From an uncultured Pedobacter sp. (lineage in GTDB: Bacteria > Bacteroidota > Bacteroidia > Sphingobacteriales > Sphingobacteriaceae), in NCBI RefSeq assembly GCF_946480185.1, contig NZ_CAMLIG010000013.1:58693-122692 (forward strand): DNA of 64,000 nucleotides, written 5' to 3'. Made by a program: the position numbers and the translations under genes. The notes below the pieces were generated by a model. That model ran no database searches and was not told where the DNA came from. It was given only the letters and a program-made list of their open reading frames with translations. Shown here piece by piece: positions 16,793-25,314 of the stretch. Within the stretch, counting starts at the first letter, position 1. Every line of letters starts with the position of its first letter.

Positions 16793-19700
16793 ATGGCTCA
16801 CTACCGTATCAGTAAAGAAGAAATATTAGAAAGAACCTCCGGCGGGCTCGATATTATCGTCAAGTACTACCCCCAGGCCGAAGAGTGTGCCGGGAAAAAC
16901 AAAAAATTCAGCATCCGCGAAGAAAAAACCCCTTCCTGCGCCATTAAGCAAACGCCAGACGGCAATTGGATTGTGGCCGACTTCGGCGACGATGGCAAAT
17001 GGCGCAACGGCATAATGGTATGCATGAAAGAGGAAGGCCTCGACTTCGGCGGAGCCATCATGCACCTAGCCGGGTTTTTCGGAATTGGCGATGCACAGGC
17101 GGTGCAAAGCGTTCACGAGCCTTTGTTTACCGTTACTGATGCCCTTCCGGATCAAAAAGAGGGCGAAAAAAACATCGATGATGTTTTTGAAGAAATTCCG
17201 GAAGAATACCTGCAGATCCTGTTTAGTGAAAAAGTAATTAGCAATATCGAATACGATTTCCGCCACACTGCCGACGAAGATCAACGAAAAGAACTCGTAA
17301 ACAAAAGGCTCCGGAGTATTTGTCTTAAATACCACTTTTTTGCGCTCAAGAGCTACACAATTATTAAAAAGCGGAAGGCCATAAAAATAGAAGCCACCGA
17401 AACTTACCCTATTTTTTTAATTCACGAAAAAAACTTCCAAAAAATTTACCAGCCAAAGGCGGCAAACAAAGGTCACCGCTTTATGTATCTGGGCAAAATG
17501 GACCCTAACTTTTTGCATGGCCACGATCAGGCAAAACAGTTTTACAACGAAATCAACAAAGAAGGCTCTACCGAAAAAGCAAAAGCGGTTGCCGATCCGG
17601 AAGGTGGCGAAGAAGTAAAACTGAAAAAAATACAGGAAATTATTTATTGCACCGGTGGGAGCGATGCGCTTAATATCGCTGCGCTCGGGTACCAGGTTAT
17701 TTGGCCATCTTCAGAATATTACAAGCTTGGTCCTGGCACCGTTAAAAATATCCTCAGCATTGCTTATAATTTTTTAACCTGTCCAGATCTGGACGTTACC
17801 GGGCAAAAGCAAAATCACCGCTTATGCATGGACGATCGCGACGAAGTTTTTCTCGAGATAAAAACCATCGTACTCCCAGAGGAGCTTAAAAAAAAGCGGG
17901 ATTTCCGCCGTAATCCCTGTAAAGATGTAAGAGACTACCTGCGTTTCTACACCCGCAAGTCATTCAACCACCTGGTTTCATCGGCATTGCCCTACCGCTT
18001 TTGGGACATGGAAAAAAGCTACAACAAGGACGGGTCCGTCCGGATGAAATACGGCCGACCGGTTTACGAATACAAGCCCAATAACGTCAGGATGTACAAT
18101 TTTCTAATGCGCAACGGCTTTTACCGCTACCGTATAGATAAGGATGCCGAATATTTTTATATCCATATAGAAGATAACCGGGTTAAAAAAGTAGAACCAA
18201 TTGACATCAAAAACTACATTAACAAGTTCCTGGCACAACGGCACCAGAGCGAAGATTTACGTAACGCTTTTCACAGATCGGCACAGCTGTCAGAAAACAG
18301 CTTGAGCGCCCTGGACGAAATCAATATTGATTTTAACGACTACACCAAAACAGAGCAGTTTTTCTTTTTCGAAAACGCCACTTGGAAAGTAAGCAAAGAC
18401 GGTATAGAAACCTATAAGCCTGGGGATGTTGACCGTTGTGTTTGGGAAGATGAGGTTTTAACACATAAAGCAGACAAGCTAAAGGAAGAACCGTTCATCG
18501 TTACCAAAAATGAGCTCACTGGCGAATATGATATCGAAATAAAAAACGATAGCTGTCTTTTTCTCCGCTACCTCATCAACGCTTCGCGCAACCATTGGCG
18601 TCAAGAACTGGAAGCTTCGCTCGAAGATCTTACACAGGCTGAGCAGGAAAAATACAGGCTCGAAAACAAATTCAATATAGCAGGACCAAATCTTACAGAT
18701 GAACAACGCCAGGAACAAAAGCTACACCTCATTAATAAATTGTATTCGTTGGGCTACCTGCTCCACCGCTACAAACAACCTTCACGCTCATGGTGTGTAT
18801 TTGCTATGGACAATAAAATCAGTGATGACGGATTAAGCCACGGCGGATCCGGAAAGTCCATCGCTTACAAGGCCGTAAAACGCATGATGAAAACCGTAAC
18901 CTTTGACGGTCGAAACCAAAAGCTTTTTGATGACAATCACGTTTTCGAAACCGTAAACAAGCACACAGATTTATTGCTTTTTGATGATGCGGACAAAAAT
19001 TTCCAGTTCAATCGCCTTTTTGCAATTATCACCGGTGTCCTGGTCACCAACCCAAAAGGTAAAACCCGGACGGAAATTCAGGAAGATGACATCGCAAAAT
19101 CGGTCGTCACCTCCAATTTCACCCCGCTCGAAATTTCTCCAACAGTATTAAGGCGCCTTTTGTTTACCGTATTTTCTGATTACTACCACAATGAAAACAA
19201 TGGCGAATACAACGAATCCCGCGATCCGGTAACTGATTTTGGGAAAAACCTGTTCAAAGACTTTGACGAAAAGGAGTGGAGTCTCTTTTACAACACCATG
19301 GCATGCGCTTGTAAACTGTACCTCAATTTCGAAAAAATTGAACCGCCCATGCAAAACGTAATGACCAGGAACTTACAGAATGCAATTGGTATCAACTTCC
19401 TCGCCTGGGCTCAGGTTTATTTTGCCGAGGAATCCGGCCGTCGCGATGCTTATGTCATCCGCTCTGTTGCTTTCGAAGATTTCTTAAGAGAAACAAAGGT
19501 AACCATGCGCATCAACGGCTTTACAAGCAGAATAAAGCATTTCGCCAGACTTATGGGCTTGCAGTTGGATCCGCCCGAAATCTGTAACAAAGATGGCCGT
19601 CTGGTTAAAACCATAAATGAATTTAATTGGAACAACCGCGAACGGCAATGGATCCGCTTACCAAGTAAAAAAACTTCGGAAATGATTTACCTCCGCACTC

Positions 19701-19801
19701 CGGACCAGCCAATTACCAATACCGTAATTGACCCATGCTCATTTGTAGCAACGCCTAGCGATTCGGATATCAACGATCCAAACGACGATGTAATATTTTA
19801 A
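16793..19801 (+). CDS. Phage primase-helicase (Toprim plus SF3-like ATPase)
   Basis: A 1002-residue replication protein, the largest early gene. Residues ~1-95 resemble the DnaG/CHC2 zinc-binding fold (EEKTPSCAIK...WIVADFGDDGKW...GLDFGGAIMHLAG) but lack the cysteines. A Toprim-like region spans ~280-345 (IYCTGGSDALNIAALG, then DLDVTGQ). The C-terminal ATPase has Walker A HGGSGKS at ~682-688, Walker B LLLFDDADK at ~725-733 and a sensor-type TSN plus arginine-rich stretch (VTSNFTPLEISPTVLRRLL) near 770-790, as in superfamily 3 helicases. It should prime and unwind DNA for phage replication. The SSB-like gene follows 21 bases later. Confidence 0.8.
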   Translation: MAHYRISKEEILERTSGGLDIIVKYYPQAEECAGKNKKFSIREEKTPSCAIKQTPDGNWIVADFGDDGKWRNGIMVCMKEEGLDFGGAIMHLAGFFGIGDAQAVQSVHEPLFTVTDALPDQKEGEKNIDDVFEEIPEEYLQILFSEKVISNIEYDFRHTADEDQRKELVNKRLRSICLKYHFFALKSYTIIKKRKAIKIEATETYPIFLIHEKNFQKIYQPKAANKGHRFMYLGKMDPNFLHGHDQAKQFYNEINKEGSTEKAKAVADPEGGEEVKLKKIQEIIYCTGGSDALNIAALGYQVIWPSSEYYKLGPGTVKNILSIAYNFLTCPDLDVTGQKQNHRLCMDDRDEVFLEIKTIVLPEELKKKRDFRRNPCKDVRDYLRFYTRKSFNHLVSSALPYRFWDMEKSYNKDGSVRMKYGRPVYEYKPNNVRMYNFLMRNGFYRYRIDKDAEYFYIHIEDNRVKKVEPIDIKNYINKFLAQRHQSEDLRNAFHRSAQLSENSLSALDEINIDFNDYTKTEQFFFFENATWKVSKDGIETYKPGDVDRCVWEDEVLTHKADKLKEEPFIVTKNELTGEYDIEIKNDSCLFLRYLINASRNHWRQELEASLEDLTQAEQEKYRLENKFNIAGPNLTDEQRQEQKLHLINKLYSLGYLLHRYKQPSRSWCVFAMDNKISDDGLSHGGSGKSIAYKAVKRMMKTVTFDGRNQKLFDDNHVFETVNKHTDLLLFDDADKNFQFNRLFAIITGVLVTNPKGKTRTEIQEDDIAKSVVTSNFTPLEISPTVLRRLLFTVFSDYYHNENNGEYNESRDPVTDFGKNLFKDFDEKEWSLFYNTMACACKLYLNFEKIEPPMQNVMTRNLQNAIGINFLAWAQVYFAEESGRRDAYVIRSVAFEDFLRETKVTMRINGFTSRIKHFARLMGLQLDPPEICNKDGRLVKTINEFNWNNRERQWIRLPSKKTSEMIYLRTPDQPITNTVIDPCSFVATPSDSDINDPNDDVIF

Positions 19802-19822
19802 AAACTTTAACAATTATAAATT

Positions 19823-20128
19823 ATGGAAAGTAAACTATTATCAGGCTCGATATGCCTAACAGACCTAATCAATCAGGCGAAAGCCCAACACTCTGCATTT
19901 ACAAAAGCAGAAAGCAACCAAAAAATTTATGCAAACATTAGCATCTGGCTAAATCCGGAGACGGATAAATACGGCAACGACGCTAGCATCCAGTTAAATC
20001 CCAAAAAAGATTCCGGAGATCAGAAGCCATATATCGGCAATGCCCATTTTATTGATCTTAAAAAAAGCCAACCGGTAACAGCCGAAGATCTCGGCTATTT
20101 GCCAAAGGATGATGATTTACCGTTTTAA
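19823..20128 (+). CDS. Small protein with SSB-type acidic C-terminal tip
   Basis: 101 residues ending in PKDDDLPF, almost the same as the DDDIPF tip by which bacterial SSB recruits helicases, polymerases and repair enzymes. The body (KIYANISIWLNPETDKYGNDASIQLNPKK) is beta-rich but is not an obvious full OB fold. It directly follows the primase-helicase, so a phage single-strand binding or SSB-mimicking partner role is likely. The tail is seen; DNA binding is inferred. Confidence 0.6.
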   Translation: MESKLLSGSICLTDLINQAKAQHSAFTKAESNQKIYANISIWLNPETDKYGNDASIQLNPKKDSGDQKPYIGNAHFIDLKKSQPVTAEDLGYLPKDDDLPF

Positions 20129-20138
20129 AATTTTCCAA

Positions 20139-20585
20139 ATGAAAGTACAACTAACAACAAAACTACAGGTAAAGGGCTATTCAGTGCTAGCAGGCAAAAG
20201 CCATCACCAGATAAAAGCCAGGGCAAAGGAGATCAACAAAAGCAATCACTCCAGTTTGATTGATCGGATAAGAAAAGAATCCGGAAGCCACACTTCAGAA
20301 TATCGCCTAGTGCTAGAGCCGGAAGGTTTTATATTTAGAGAAGTGCTAACGGATAGCGGTATTTCCGGGCATCATAAAACCATGAGAAGAGCGATTATCT
20401 ACGCACTTGCCTACGTCACCATCCGTATTGATGAAGCTTTTGAGCATGAGGGGTTAGTTGAATTCGAGAAATTAAAAAAACAACATTTAGCCAGGGCAAA
20501 GTGTAAGCACAAAGATGTACAGGGTATCAGTAAGGATGTAAAATATTGCCTTACCTGTGGTTTAAACCCCGTGAAACATGAGTAA
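20139..20585 (+). CDS. Hypothetical phage protein (148 aa)
   Basis: Not recognised. Basic and helical, with a C-terminal cysteine set (CKHKDVQ...YCLTCGLNP) that could bind zinc. The ATG at 20139 was preferred to one at 20109, which overlaps the SSB-like gene more deeply. Overlaps the next gene by eight bases. Confidence 0.5.
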   Translation: MKVQLTTKLQVKGYSVLAGKSHHQIKARAKEINKSNHSSLIDRIRKESGSHTSEYRLVLEPEGFIFREVLTDSGISGHHKTMRRAIIYALAYVTIRIDEAFEHEGLVEFEKLKKQHLARAKCKHKDVQGISKDVKYCLTCGLNPVKHE

Positions 20586-20766
20586 CAGAAAATCACCGGT
20601 ATCGGGGCGACATAAATGGGGAGAATCTTTTAAGCATGATGACGGACGTTACTGGCAGAGGTGTAAAAAATGTGGTTTATGGAAAATATACTTGATGTGC
20701 GAAGCCTATTACTCCAAAGCCGGTGATTTTTTTGAAGCTAAAACAGTTCGTGAGCCTTGCGACTAA
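20578..20766 (+). CDS. Small Cys-containing phage protein (62 aa)
   Basis: Contains RCKKCGLWKIY with a CxxC knuckle and two later cysteines, so it is probably a small metal-binding protein. Start overlaps the preceding stop. Function unknown. Confidence 0.5.
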   Translation: MSNRKSPVSGRHKWGESFKHDDGRYWQRCKKCGLWKIYLMCEAYYSKAGDFFEAKTVREPCD

Positions 20767-20839
20767 CGAGCCGTGTGTTTGTTTAGTGCTGATTTTAACA
20801 GATGAATTAATTTAATAGCAATAACTTAAAATTAAACTT

Positions 20840-21124
20840 ATGAGAATACAATTATTATTTGCTTGGTATGACCTATGGATTGGGGCGTTCTGGGATGCGA
20901 AAAAGAAATGGCTTTACATACTGCCCCTGCCCTGCATCGGTATTATTTTGAAGTTTAATTTTTTAGCGAAAAAAGAAGTTAAAAGCACTTCCGAAGCATT
21001 GAACAAACACAATGTTATAAATTCGTTTTGCGATTTTGGCACTACAAGAGTTGATGGCTACTGGCGTGATGAAAATGGGGCGGAACATTGTTGGTGCTGT
21101 AAAAAGAAGCAAAATGTTTTATAA
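20840..21124 (+). CDS. Hypothetical phage protein (94 aa)
   Basis: N-terminal hydrophobic stretch (WLYILPLPCIGIILKF) and a C-terminal HCWCCKKKQ cysteine cluster. Not recognised. It is the last gene of the early operon and is followed by a bidirectional terminator. Confidence 0.45.
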   Translation: MRIQLLFAWYDLWIGAFWDAKKKWLYILPLPCIGIILKFNFLAKKEVKSTSEALNKHNVINSFCDFGTTRVDGYWRDENGAEHCWCCKKKQNVL

Positions 21125-21130
21125 CTGAAA

Positions 21131-21161
21131 AATATAAGCCGTTTTTTCAATGGCTTATATT
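21131..21161. terminator. Bidirectional terminator between early and umuDC operons
   Basis: AATATAAGCC at 21131-21140 and GGCTTATATT at 21152-21161 form a perfect 10 bp stem between the convergent early operon and the minus-strand damage-tolerance operon. T-rich sequence fills the loop rather than the flank. Confidence 0.65.
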
Positions 21162-21224
21162 GCAAGTTATCGGATGTAAGAGCGCTAGCCGTTACGCAAA
21201 TGGAAAGCTCTTATTTCCGAAACA

Positions 21225-21863
21225 TTATTTCTTAGCCACTTCCCTAGCTACCAAAAAATCATTAGGTACCGGCGTAAGCAGTTGCATCCGGTCAGTGATG
21301 GGTAATTCGCCATCTAACCAAAATTTATAATTTTCTTCAGTCAAGAAAGCGGGCATGCGCCTGTTTACGTTGTGGATCTCCGCCATCATTTCGTTGGCAG
21401 GGTTGGTGATCATTGTACAGCTTTTCAAAACTTCACCGGTTGATTTGTTTCTCCAGCCTTCCCACAGTCCTGCCATAAAAGTCACCTCGCTTCCGGTCTG
21501 TTCTAAGTAGTATCGGTGAGAACCCACTTTATCTATCGGATTATCCCAATGCCACTCATAAAATCCGGTGCAAACAATAACACAATGTTTTTTACCGATC
21601 AGCGGTTGCCAGGTTTTAGATTCGAAAAGGCTTTCCTTTTTTGCATTGAACGTGGAATACTTTGGCGCTTTAAATTCCGGGGACCATCTGGGCACCACGG
21701 ACCAATAAGCATCCTGAAGTACATTGGTATTTTCATCCGTGATTAACGCAACCTGACCTTTTGGGTAAACATCAGCGCCTTCCTTAAAAGCGGGAGAAAG
21801 TTTTTTCGCCATTTTTTTGGCAAAAGCGATATTTAAATCGACTTGTTTTACAGTGCTGCACAT
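21225..21863 (-). CDS. SOS response-associated peptidase (SRAP/YedK/HMCES family)
   Basis: SRAP proteins crosslink through Cys2 to abasic sites in single-stranded DNA and shield them. Here MCST places the catalytic cysteine at position 2. FNAKKESLFESKTWQPLIGKKHCVIVCTGFYEWHW covers the conserved Asn, the Glu and the GFYEW motif, and TNPANEMMAEIHNVNRRMPAFL contains the conserved His-Arg-Met-Pro segment. At 212 residues it is full length. It is the last gene of the umuD-like/umuC operon, with one-base overlaps, which ties it to damage tolerance during phage replication. Confidence 0.92.
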   Translation of the reverse strand: MCSTVKQVDLNIAFAKKMAKKLSPAFKEGADVYPKGQVALITDENTNVLQDAYWSVVPRWSPEFKAPKYSTFNAKKESLFESKTWQPLIGKKHCVIVCTGFYEWHWDNPIDKVGSHRYYLEQTGSEVTFMAGLWEGWRNKSTGEVLKSCTMITNPANEMMAEIHNVNRRMPAFLTEENYKFWLDGELPITDRMQLLTPVPNDFLVAREVAKK

Positions 21864-22105
21864 CAGAGGTAATATTTGTCAATTTCTGCGCCAATCGCAT
21901 CAACACTGTCTTGGTCAAGGTTTCCGGCCATAGCTTTCCAGCTCAATGTGTTTTCGTCCATCTCCAGTATCGCAAGTCCGGTGTCTTCGTAATCGATTTT
22001 AAATATACTTTTAGTCCCTTCGTTTACCATTTCAGGCATCACGAACAGTTGCACCGGACCACCGGTTGCAAAAATATCGACTTCAATAAAAAAAGGTTCC
22101 AGCAT
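21863..22105 (-). CDS. Hypothetical protein in umuDC operon (80 aa)
   Basis: Small acidic alpha/beta protein (FFIEVDIFATGGPVQLFVMPEM...), not recognised. It shares single-base stop/start junctions with umuC upstream and the SRAP gene downstream, so it is translated with them. Position suggests a damage-response accessory factor; this is inference. Confidence 0.65.
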   Translation of the reverse strand: MLEPFFIEVDIFATGGPVQLFVMPEMVNEGTKSIFKIDYEDTGLAILEMDENTLSWKAMAGNLDQDSVDAIGAEIDKYYL

Positions 22106-23355
22106 TATATTTTAATTATATCATTCCAGTTAGTGGTATAGCTCGGACTTAAAAAGTTCTGGCGCATTTTCCAACTCTTATCAAAAGTCTCGCCAGCCAT
22201 GCGCACAGTGCCTTTGCCGTAGTACAAATTTAAAACATCCATCACATCGCTCACTTTATTTTTTGCGGATGCATCGCAAGGATTAAAAATGTTGAGTTGC
22301 ACTTCATCTTCAGGGATTAAACCCGTGGCCATAATCTCTACTTTCAAAAATAGATGCCCAGGCTTATAAAGCAAATCTACCGCCCGCACCGCAACTTTCA
22401 CCAAGTCGGGAGTGTTGTTTATCGGTTGCGCCAAAGGAATGCTGATTGATGGGTAATATTGTGCTGATTCAGTCCGGAACGGATTAGTGAGCAACCTAAC
22501 GCTCAGTACCGAGCAACAGCTCTTATCTTCCCTCAGCTTCTCGGCCACACGCGAAGCATAAGCCACTGCCGCTTCTTTTAATTTATGGATATCGTCCGTC
22601 AATTTTCCAAAACCACGGGAACTGCAGATGCCCTTTTTTCGCTCAGGAAAATAACCGAACGGAATCACCGGCTTTCCCCAAAGCTCGTACCACATCCGCA
22701 CACCTTGTATGGTGAAAGTTTTTTGGATCCAGTCCAAGGGCTGGCTCCTGATCTGTCCGGCAAACTCAATTCCTTGAGTTAAATATTTCCCCTGGCTTGC
22801 TCGGCCAATTCCCCAAACATCGTCAATAGGGAAAATTGCCAATGCTTCAGTGATTTTTAAGTCCGTATCTAAAACCATTACACCTGTAGGATGCTTCTTT
22901 GCTATTTTGTTGGCAATCTTAGCCAGTGTTTTGCTGGGCGCAACGCCAATGCTCACCGGGATGCCTGTATTTTTAATTACCTCTTTCCGGATTTTACCCG
23001 CCAGTTCCTGCAGGTTTACGGAATCGTGAAACCTAAAGCGCAAAAAGCATTCGTCAATACTATAAACTTCCACCTCCGGAGTAAAACGAGCTAAATTATT
23101 CATTACACGGGCGCTCATATCTGCATAGAGTCTGTAATTACTGCTAAAAGCCGTTACTCCGTTGGCTTTAAAAAACTCCTGGAACTTGAAAAACGGGACG
23201 CCCATTTTAATACCAAGGTCTTTCGCTTCCTGACTCCGGGCAATTACGCAACCATCATTGTTCGATAACACCACAACCGGTTTGCCGTTCAGTTCCGGAC
23301 GAAACAAGCGCTCGCAGGAAGCATAGAAATTATTACAGTCAACCAGTGCAATCAT
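22105..23355 (-). CDS. umuC: Y-family DNA polymerase, UmuC type
   Basis: Error-prone translesion polymerase. Active-site segments: ALVDCNNFYASCERLFRPEL with the first metal-binding Asp, VVLSNNDGCVIARSQEAK (the UmuC-type finger), and YSIDECFLRF with the catalytic Asp-Glu. A beta-clamp binding motif QLNIF is near residue 352, as in UmuC/DinB proteins. At 416 residues it is full length. It overlaps the UmuD-like gene by four bases. In the prophage it would let replication pass lesions or raise mutation rate. Confidence 0.93.
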   Translation of the reverse strand: MIALVDCNNFYASCERLFRPELNGKPVVVLSNNDGCVIARSQEAKDLGIKMGVPFFKFQEFFKANGVTAFSSNYRLYADMSARVMNNLARFTPEVEVYSIDECFLRFRFHDSVNLQELAGKIRKEVIKNTGIPVSIGVAPSKTLAKIANKIAKKHPTGVMVLDTDLKITEALAIFPIDDVWGIGRASQGKYLTQGIEFAGQIRSQPLDWIQKTFTIQGVRMWYELWGKPVIPFGYFPERKKGICSSRGFGKLTDDIHKLKEAAVAYASRVAEKLREDKSCCSVLSVRLLTNPFRTESAQYYPSISIPLAQPINNTPDLVKVAVRAVDLLYKPGHLFLKVEIMATGLIPEDEVQLNIFNPCDASAKNKVSDVMDVLNLYYGKGTVRMAGETFDKSWKMRQNFLSPSYTTNWNDIIKI

Positions 23356-23759
23356 AGATCCTCCGAATAATGTCCGGCAATTACACCGAACAGATTTAAA
23401 CCTTCCTCACCGACACACAGTTCCACACCATTGCTACAGCTCCGTACAAACTTGGTTTTACCCTTGACCATATACTGACAAACAAACCACGCTTCATTAT
23501 GCCAGGCTACAATCAAATTTTCATTGCGTGGTGATTTTGAACGATCAACCACTAGGATATCATTCTTCCGTATAAAAAACGCAGGCAGATCTGCTTCAGA
23601 TTTAAAGTAAAAAGTATTTAACGGATCATGCACCAGTATTTGGGCAATATCCAGCCTTGCACCGGCATAATCTTCCGCCGGTGATTGGAAACCGCTCACT
23701 TTGCCAGCATTCTCCAGCGGTTCTAAAAATTCGTTTCTCTCTCCTATTTTCCTAAGCAT
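23352..23759 (-). CDS. umuD: UmuD-like protein lacking the Ser-Lys dyad
   Basis: The 135-residue protein aligns with UmuD along its length: SGFQSPAEDYAGARLD corresponds to the UmuD cleavage-site region CGFPSPAADY, and FIRKNDILVVDRS to the conserved GDLLIVDRS core. Where UmuD has GDSM with the catalytic serine, this protein reads EADL; where UmuD has FTVKKL with the general-base lysine, it reads FVCQYM. The Cys-Gly cleavage point is Ser-Gly. Self-cleavage therefore looks impossible. It may act directly as a UmuD'-like partner of the adjacent UmuC. Start at 23759 chosen to match family length. Confidence 0.75.
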   Translation of the reverse strand: MLRKIGERNEFLEPLENAGKVSGFQSPAEDYAGARLDIAQILVHDPLNTFYFKSEADLPAFFIRKNDILVVDRSKSPRNENLIVAWHNEAWFVCQYMVKGKTKFVRSCSNGVELCVGEEGLNLFGVIAGHYSEDL

Positions 23760-23936
23760 ACAAATTATTTGGGGCTTCAAAATTACTAAAATATTTAGCA
23801 AAGCAAACCCGATACCGCAAATATTACATCTACACTAAGCACCCTTGCTTTTTCACCCCGATTTCCACTTTCCCCGCCCAGCGCAAACCTCCTCGGCTCC
23901 CTCTTTCATCTCCCTTTATTATTTTCTTAAAATTTT

Positions 23937-24158
23937 TGTAATTCTGTAATAAAAATAAAAAACAATATATAAAATGCTGATTTTCAGTTCGCACAATTTT
24001 TTTCTAAATCTGTAATACTGTAATATTAAATTACAGTGATTTTGTAATTACTGTAATAGCTTACAAAAAATTACAAAAGGCTATTGCGCTAATTTTTTTT
24101 TAATTCTATATTTAAAAATTTGATAGTCAGTTAGTTATTACAAAATTACAGGATTACA
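23937..24158. repeat. Cluster of eleven TGTAAT/ATTACA hexamers
   Basis: TGTAAT starts at 23937, 23945, 24011, 24019, 24043 and 24052; its complement ATTACA starts at 24030, 24070, 24137, 24145 and 24153. Many pairs are exactly eight bases apart. The block lies in the 515 bp AT-rich gap between the divergent umuD-like gene and the first late-region gene. It could be an iteron-type replication origin or a multi-site operator controlling both directions. No other gene is visible in 23760-24274. Confidence 0.6.
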
Positions 24159-24274
24159 GAAAATTACTCCAAAAATCAAATCATCCTTTTTATAAATCTT
24201 TTCACCAACGCTACATTTTCGGTACATTTATGTTCCGTTTTTAGTATTTTTGGAACACTAACCTCCTCCAAAGT

Positions 24275-24805
24275 ATGATTGTAACTTTACCGCTCAAAAA
24301 AGAGTTGCACCGGAACTTCCTGGGCTTCCTCTTTCCTTATGTAAACGGTTGCTATCAAATCAGCCGAAAGCATGATTTTGGAAAACTCATCTGCTCCAGG
24401 GTAAGGCATAGCGAAATGCCGGTAAAAAGCATTGCAGGTGTACAGCTGTTTTTACCGCTCACACGGGCCACAGACAATGCAAAAAACCATTTTTTGTATT
24501 TTTCAAAAGAAGATCAGCGCAAATTGGAAGACGAACTGGAGGTAATGTTCAATATTGATTTTGACAGGTATTATTTAAACGGGCGCAAATTGCACTACAT
24601 GCAAAAAGATATCATTCACGCCTACATCATCAGCCGTAAATTAATTACCATTACCGGCGATGTAGAAATGCTGAAAAAAAGAGAGTACCGCGATGCCGTA
24701 AAAATGATAGAAATCCGGACAAAATCACTACTTAAGCGGGCGCAGTACCGAAACGAACGCATTGAAGAAGCTATGTTGTCACTTAACAGATTAAATGTCA
24801 GCTAA
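24275..24805 (+). CDS. Hypothetical phage protein (176 aa)
   Basis: Not recognised. Basic helical protein (MIVTLPLKKELHRNFLGFLFP...; C-terminal KSLLKRAQYRNERIEEAMLSL). First plus-strand gene after the TGTAAT cluster, so it may be a regulator or replication factor working at that site; purely positional inference. Confidence 0.5.
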   Translation: MIVTLPLKKELHRNFLGFLFPYVNGCYQISRKHDFGKLICSRVRHSEMPVKSIAGVQLFLPLTRATDNAKNHFLYFSKEDQRKLEDELEVMFNIDFDRYYLNGRKLHYMQKDIIHAYIISRKLITITGDVEMLKKREYRDAVKMIEIRTKSLLKRAQYRNERIEEAMLSLNRLNVS

Positions 24806-24850
24806 TTAAAAAATAAATCTCCAATTTTAGGAATATCACTACTAAAAGCC

Positions 24851-25228
24851 ATGCTAAAAAATATCTGCAAAATTGCCTATCTCAAAAAATCAGAGATCAC
24901 CTTATACCTGGCCAGTACTGATGCCGTAAAAATCCTGCCAGATACCTGGACAGAAATTCCAATCACGCCCGCCAGCACCAACACTTGCGAACTCACCCGC
25001 AAAACCACGGCATCCGGATGGGAGTACACCGTAAACATTCAGGCGCTTGTTAGAACCGAACCAACAAAACTGCCGATCATCCTCCGACTGGACCTCGACT
25101 CCGGCGAAACCATTATAATAGGAGATACCGATCTACCGGTTAAATTAGAATTTAGCGGAATGCTCCAGGCACAACAGCTCACCACAACCCACAAAAGCTG
25201 GCGAAAACCCCTAATCCTTACCACATAA
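24851..25228 (+). CDS. Hypothetical phage protein (125 aa), beta-rich
   Basis: Not recognised. Beta-strand-rich sequence (ITLYLASTDAVKILPDTW...LPIILRLDLDSGETIIIGDTDLPVKLEFSG) directly upstream of the head protease. Bacteroidetes phages often carry such a protein before the head genes. A structural role is a guess from position. Confidence 0.45.
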   Translation: MLKNICKIAYLKKSEITLYLASTDAVKILPDTWTEIPITPASTNTCELTRKTTASGWEYTVNIQALVRTEPTKLPIILRLDLDSGETIIIGDTDLPVKLEFSGMLQAQQLTTTHKSWRKPLILTT

Positions 25229-25314
25229 TTGCCTGTAAAACAATAGCTTTTACACGCTTCTAAGTCCTTTCCAGCGCCAAAACAGCGCCTTAATATTGTT
25301 AAAACACAATATTT

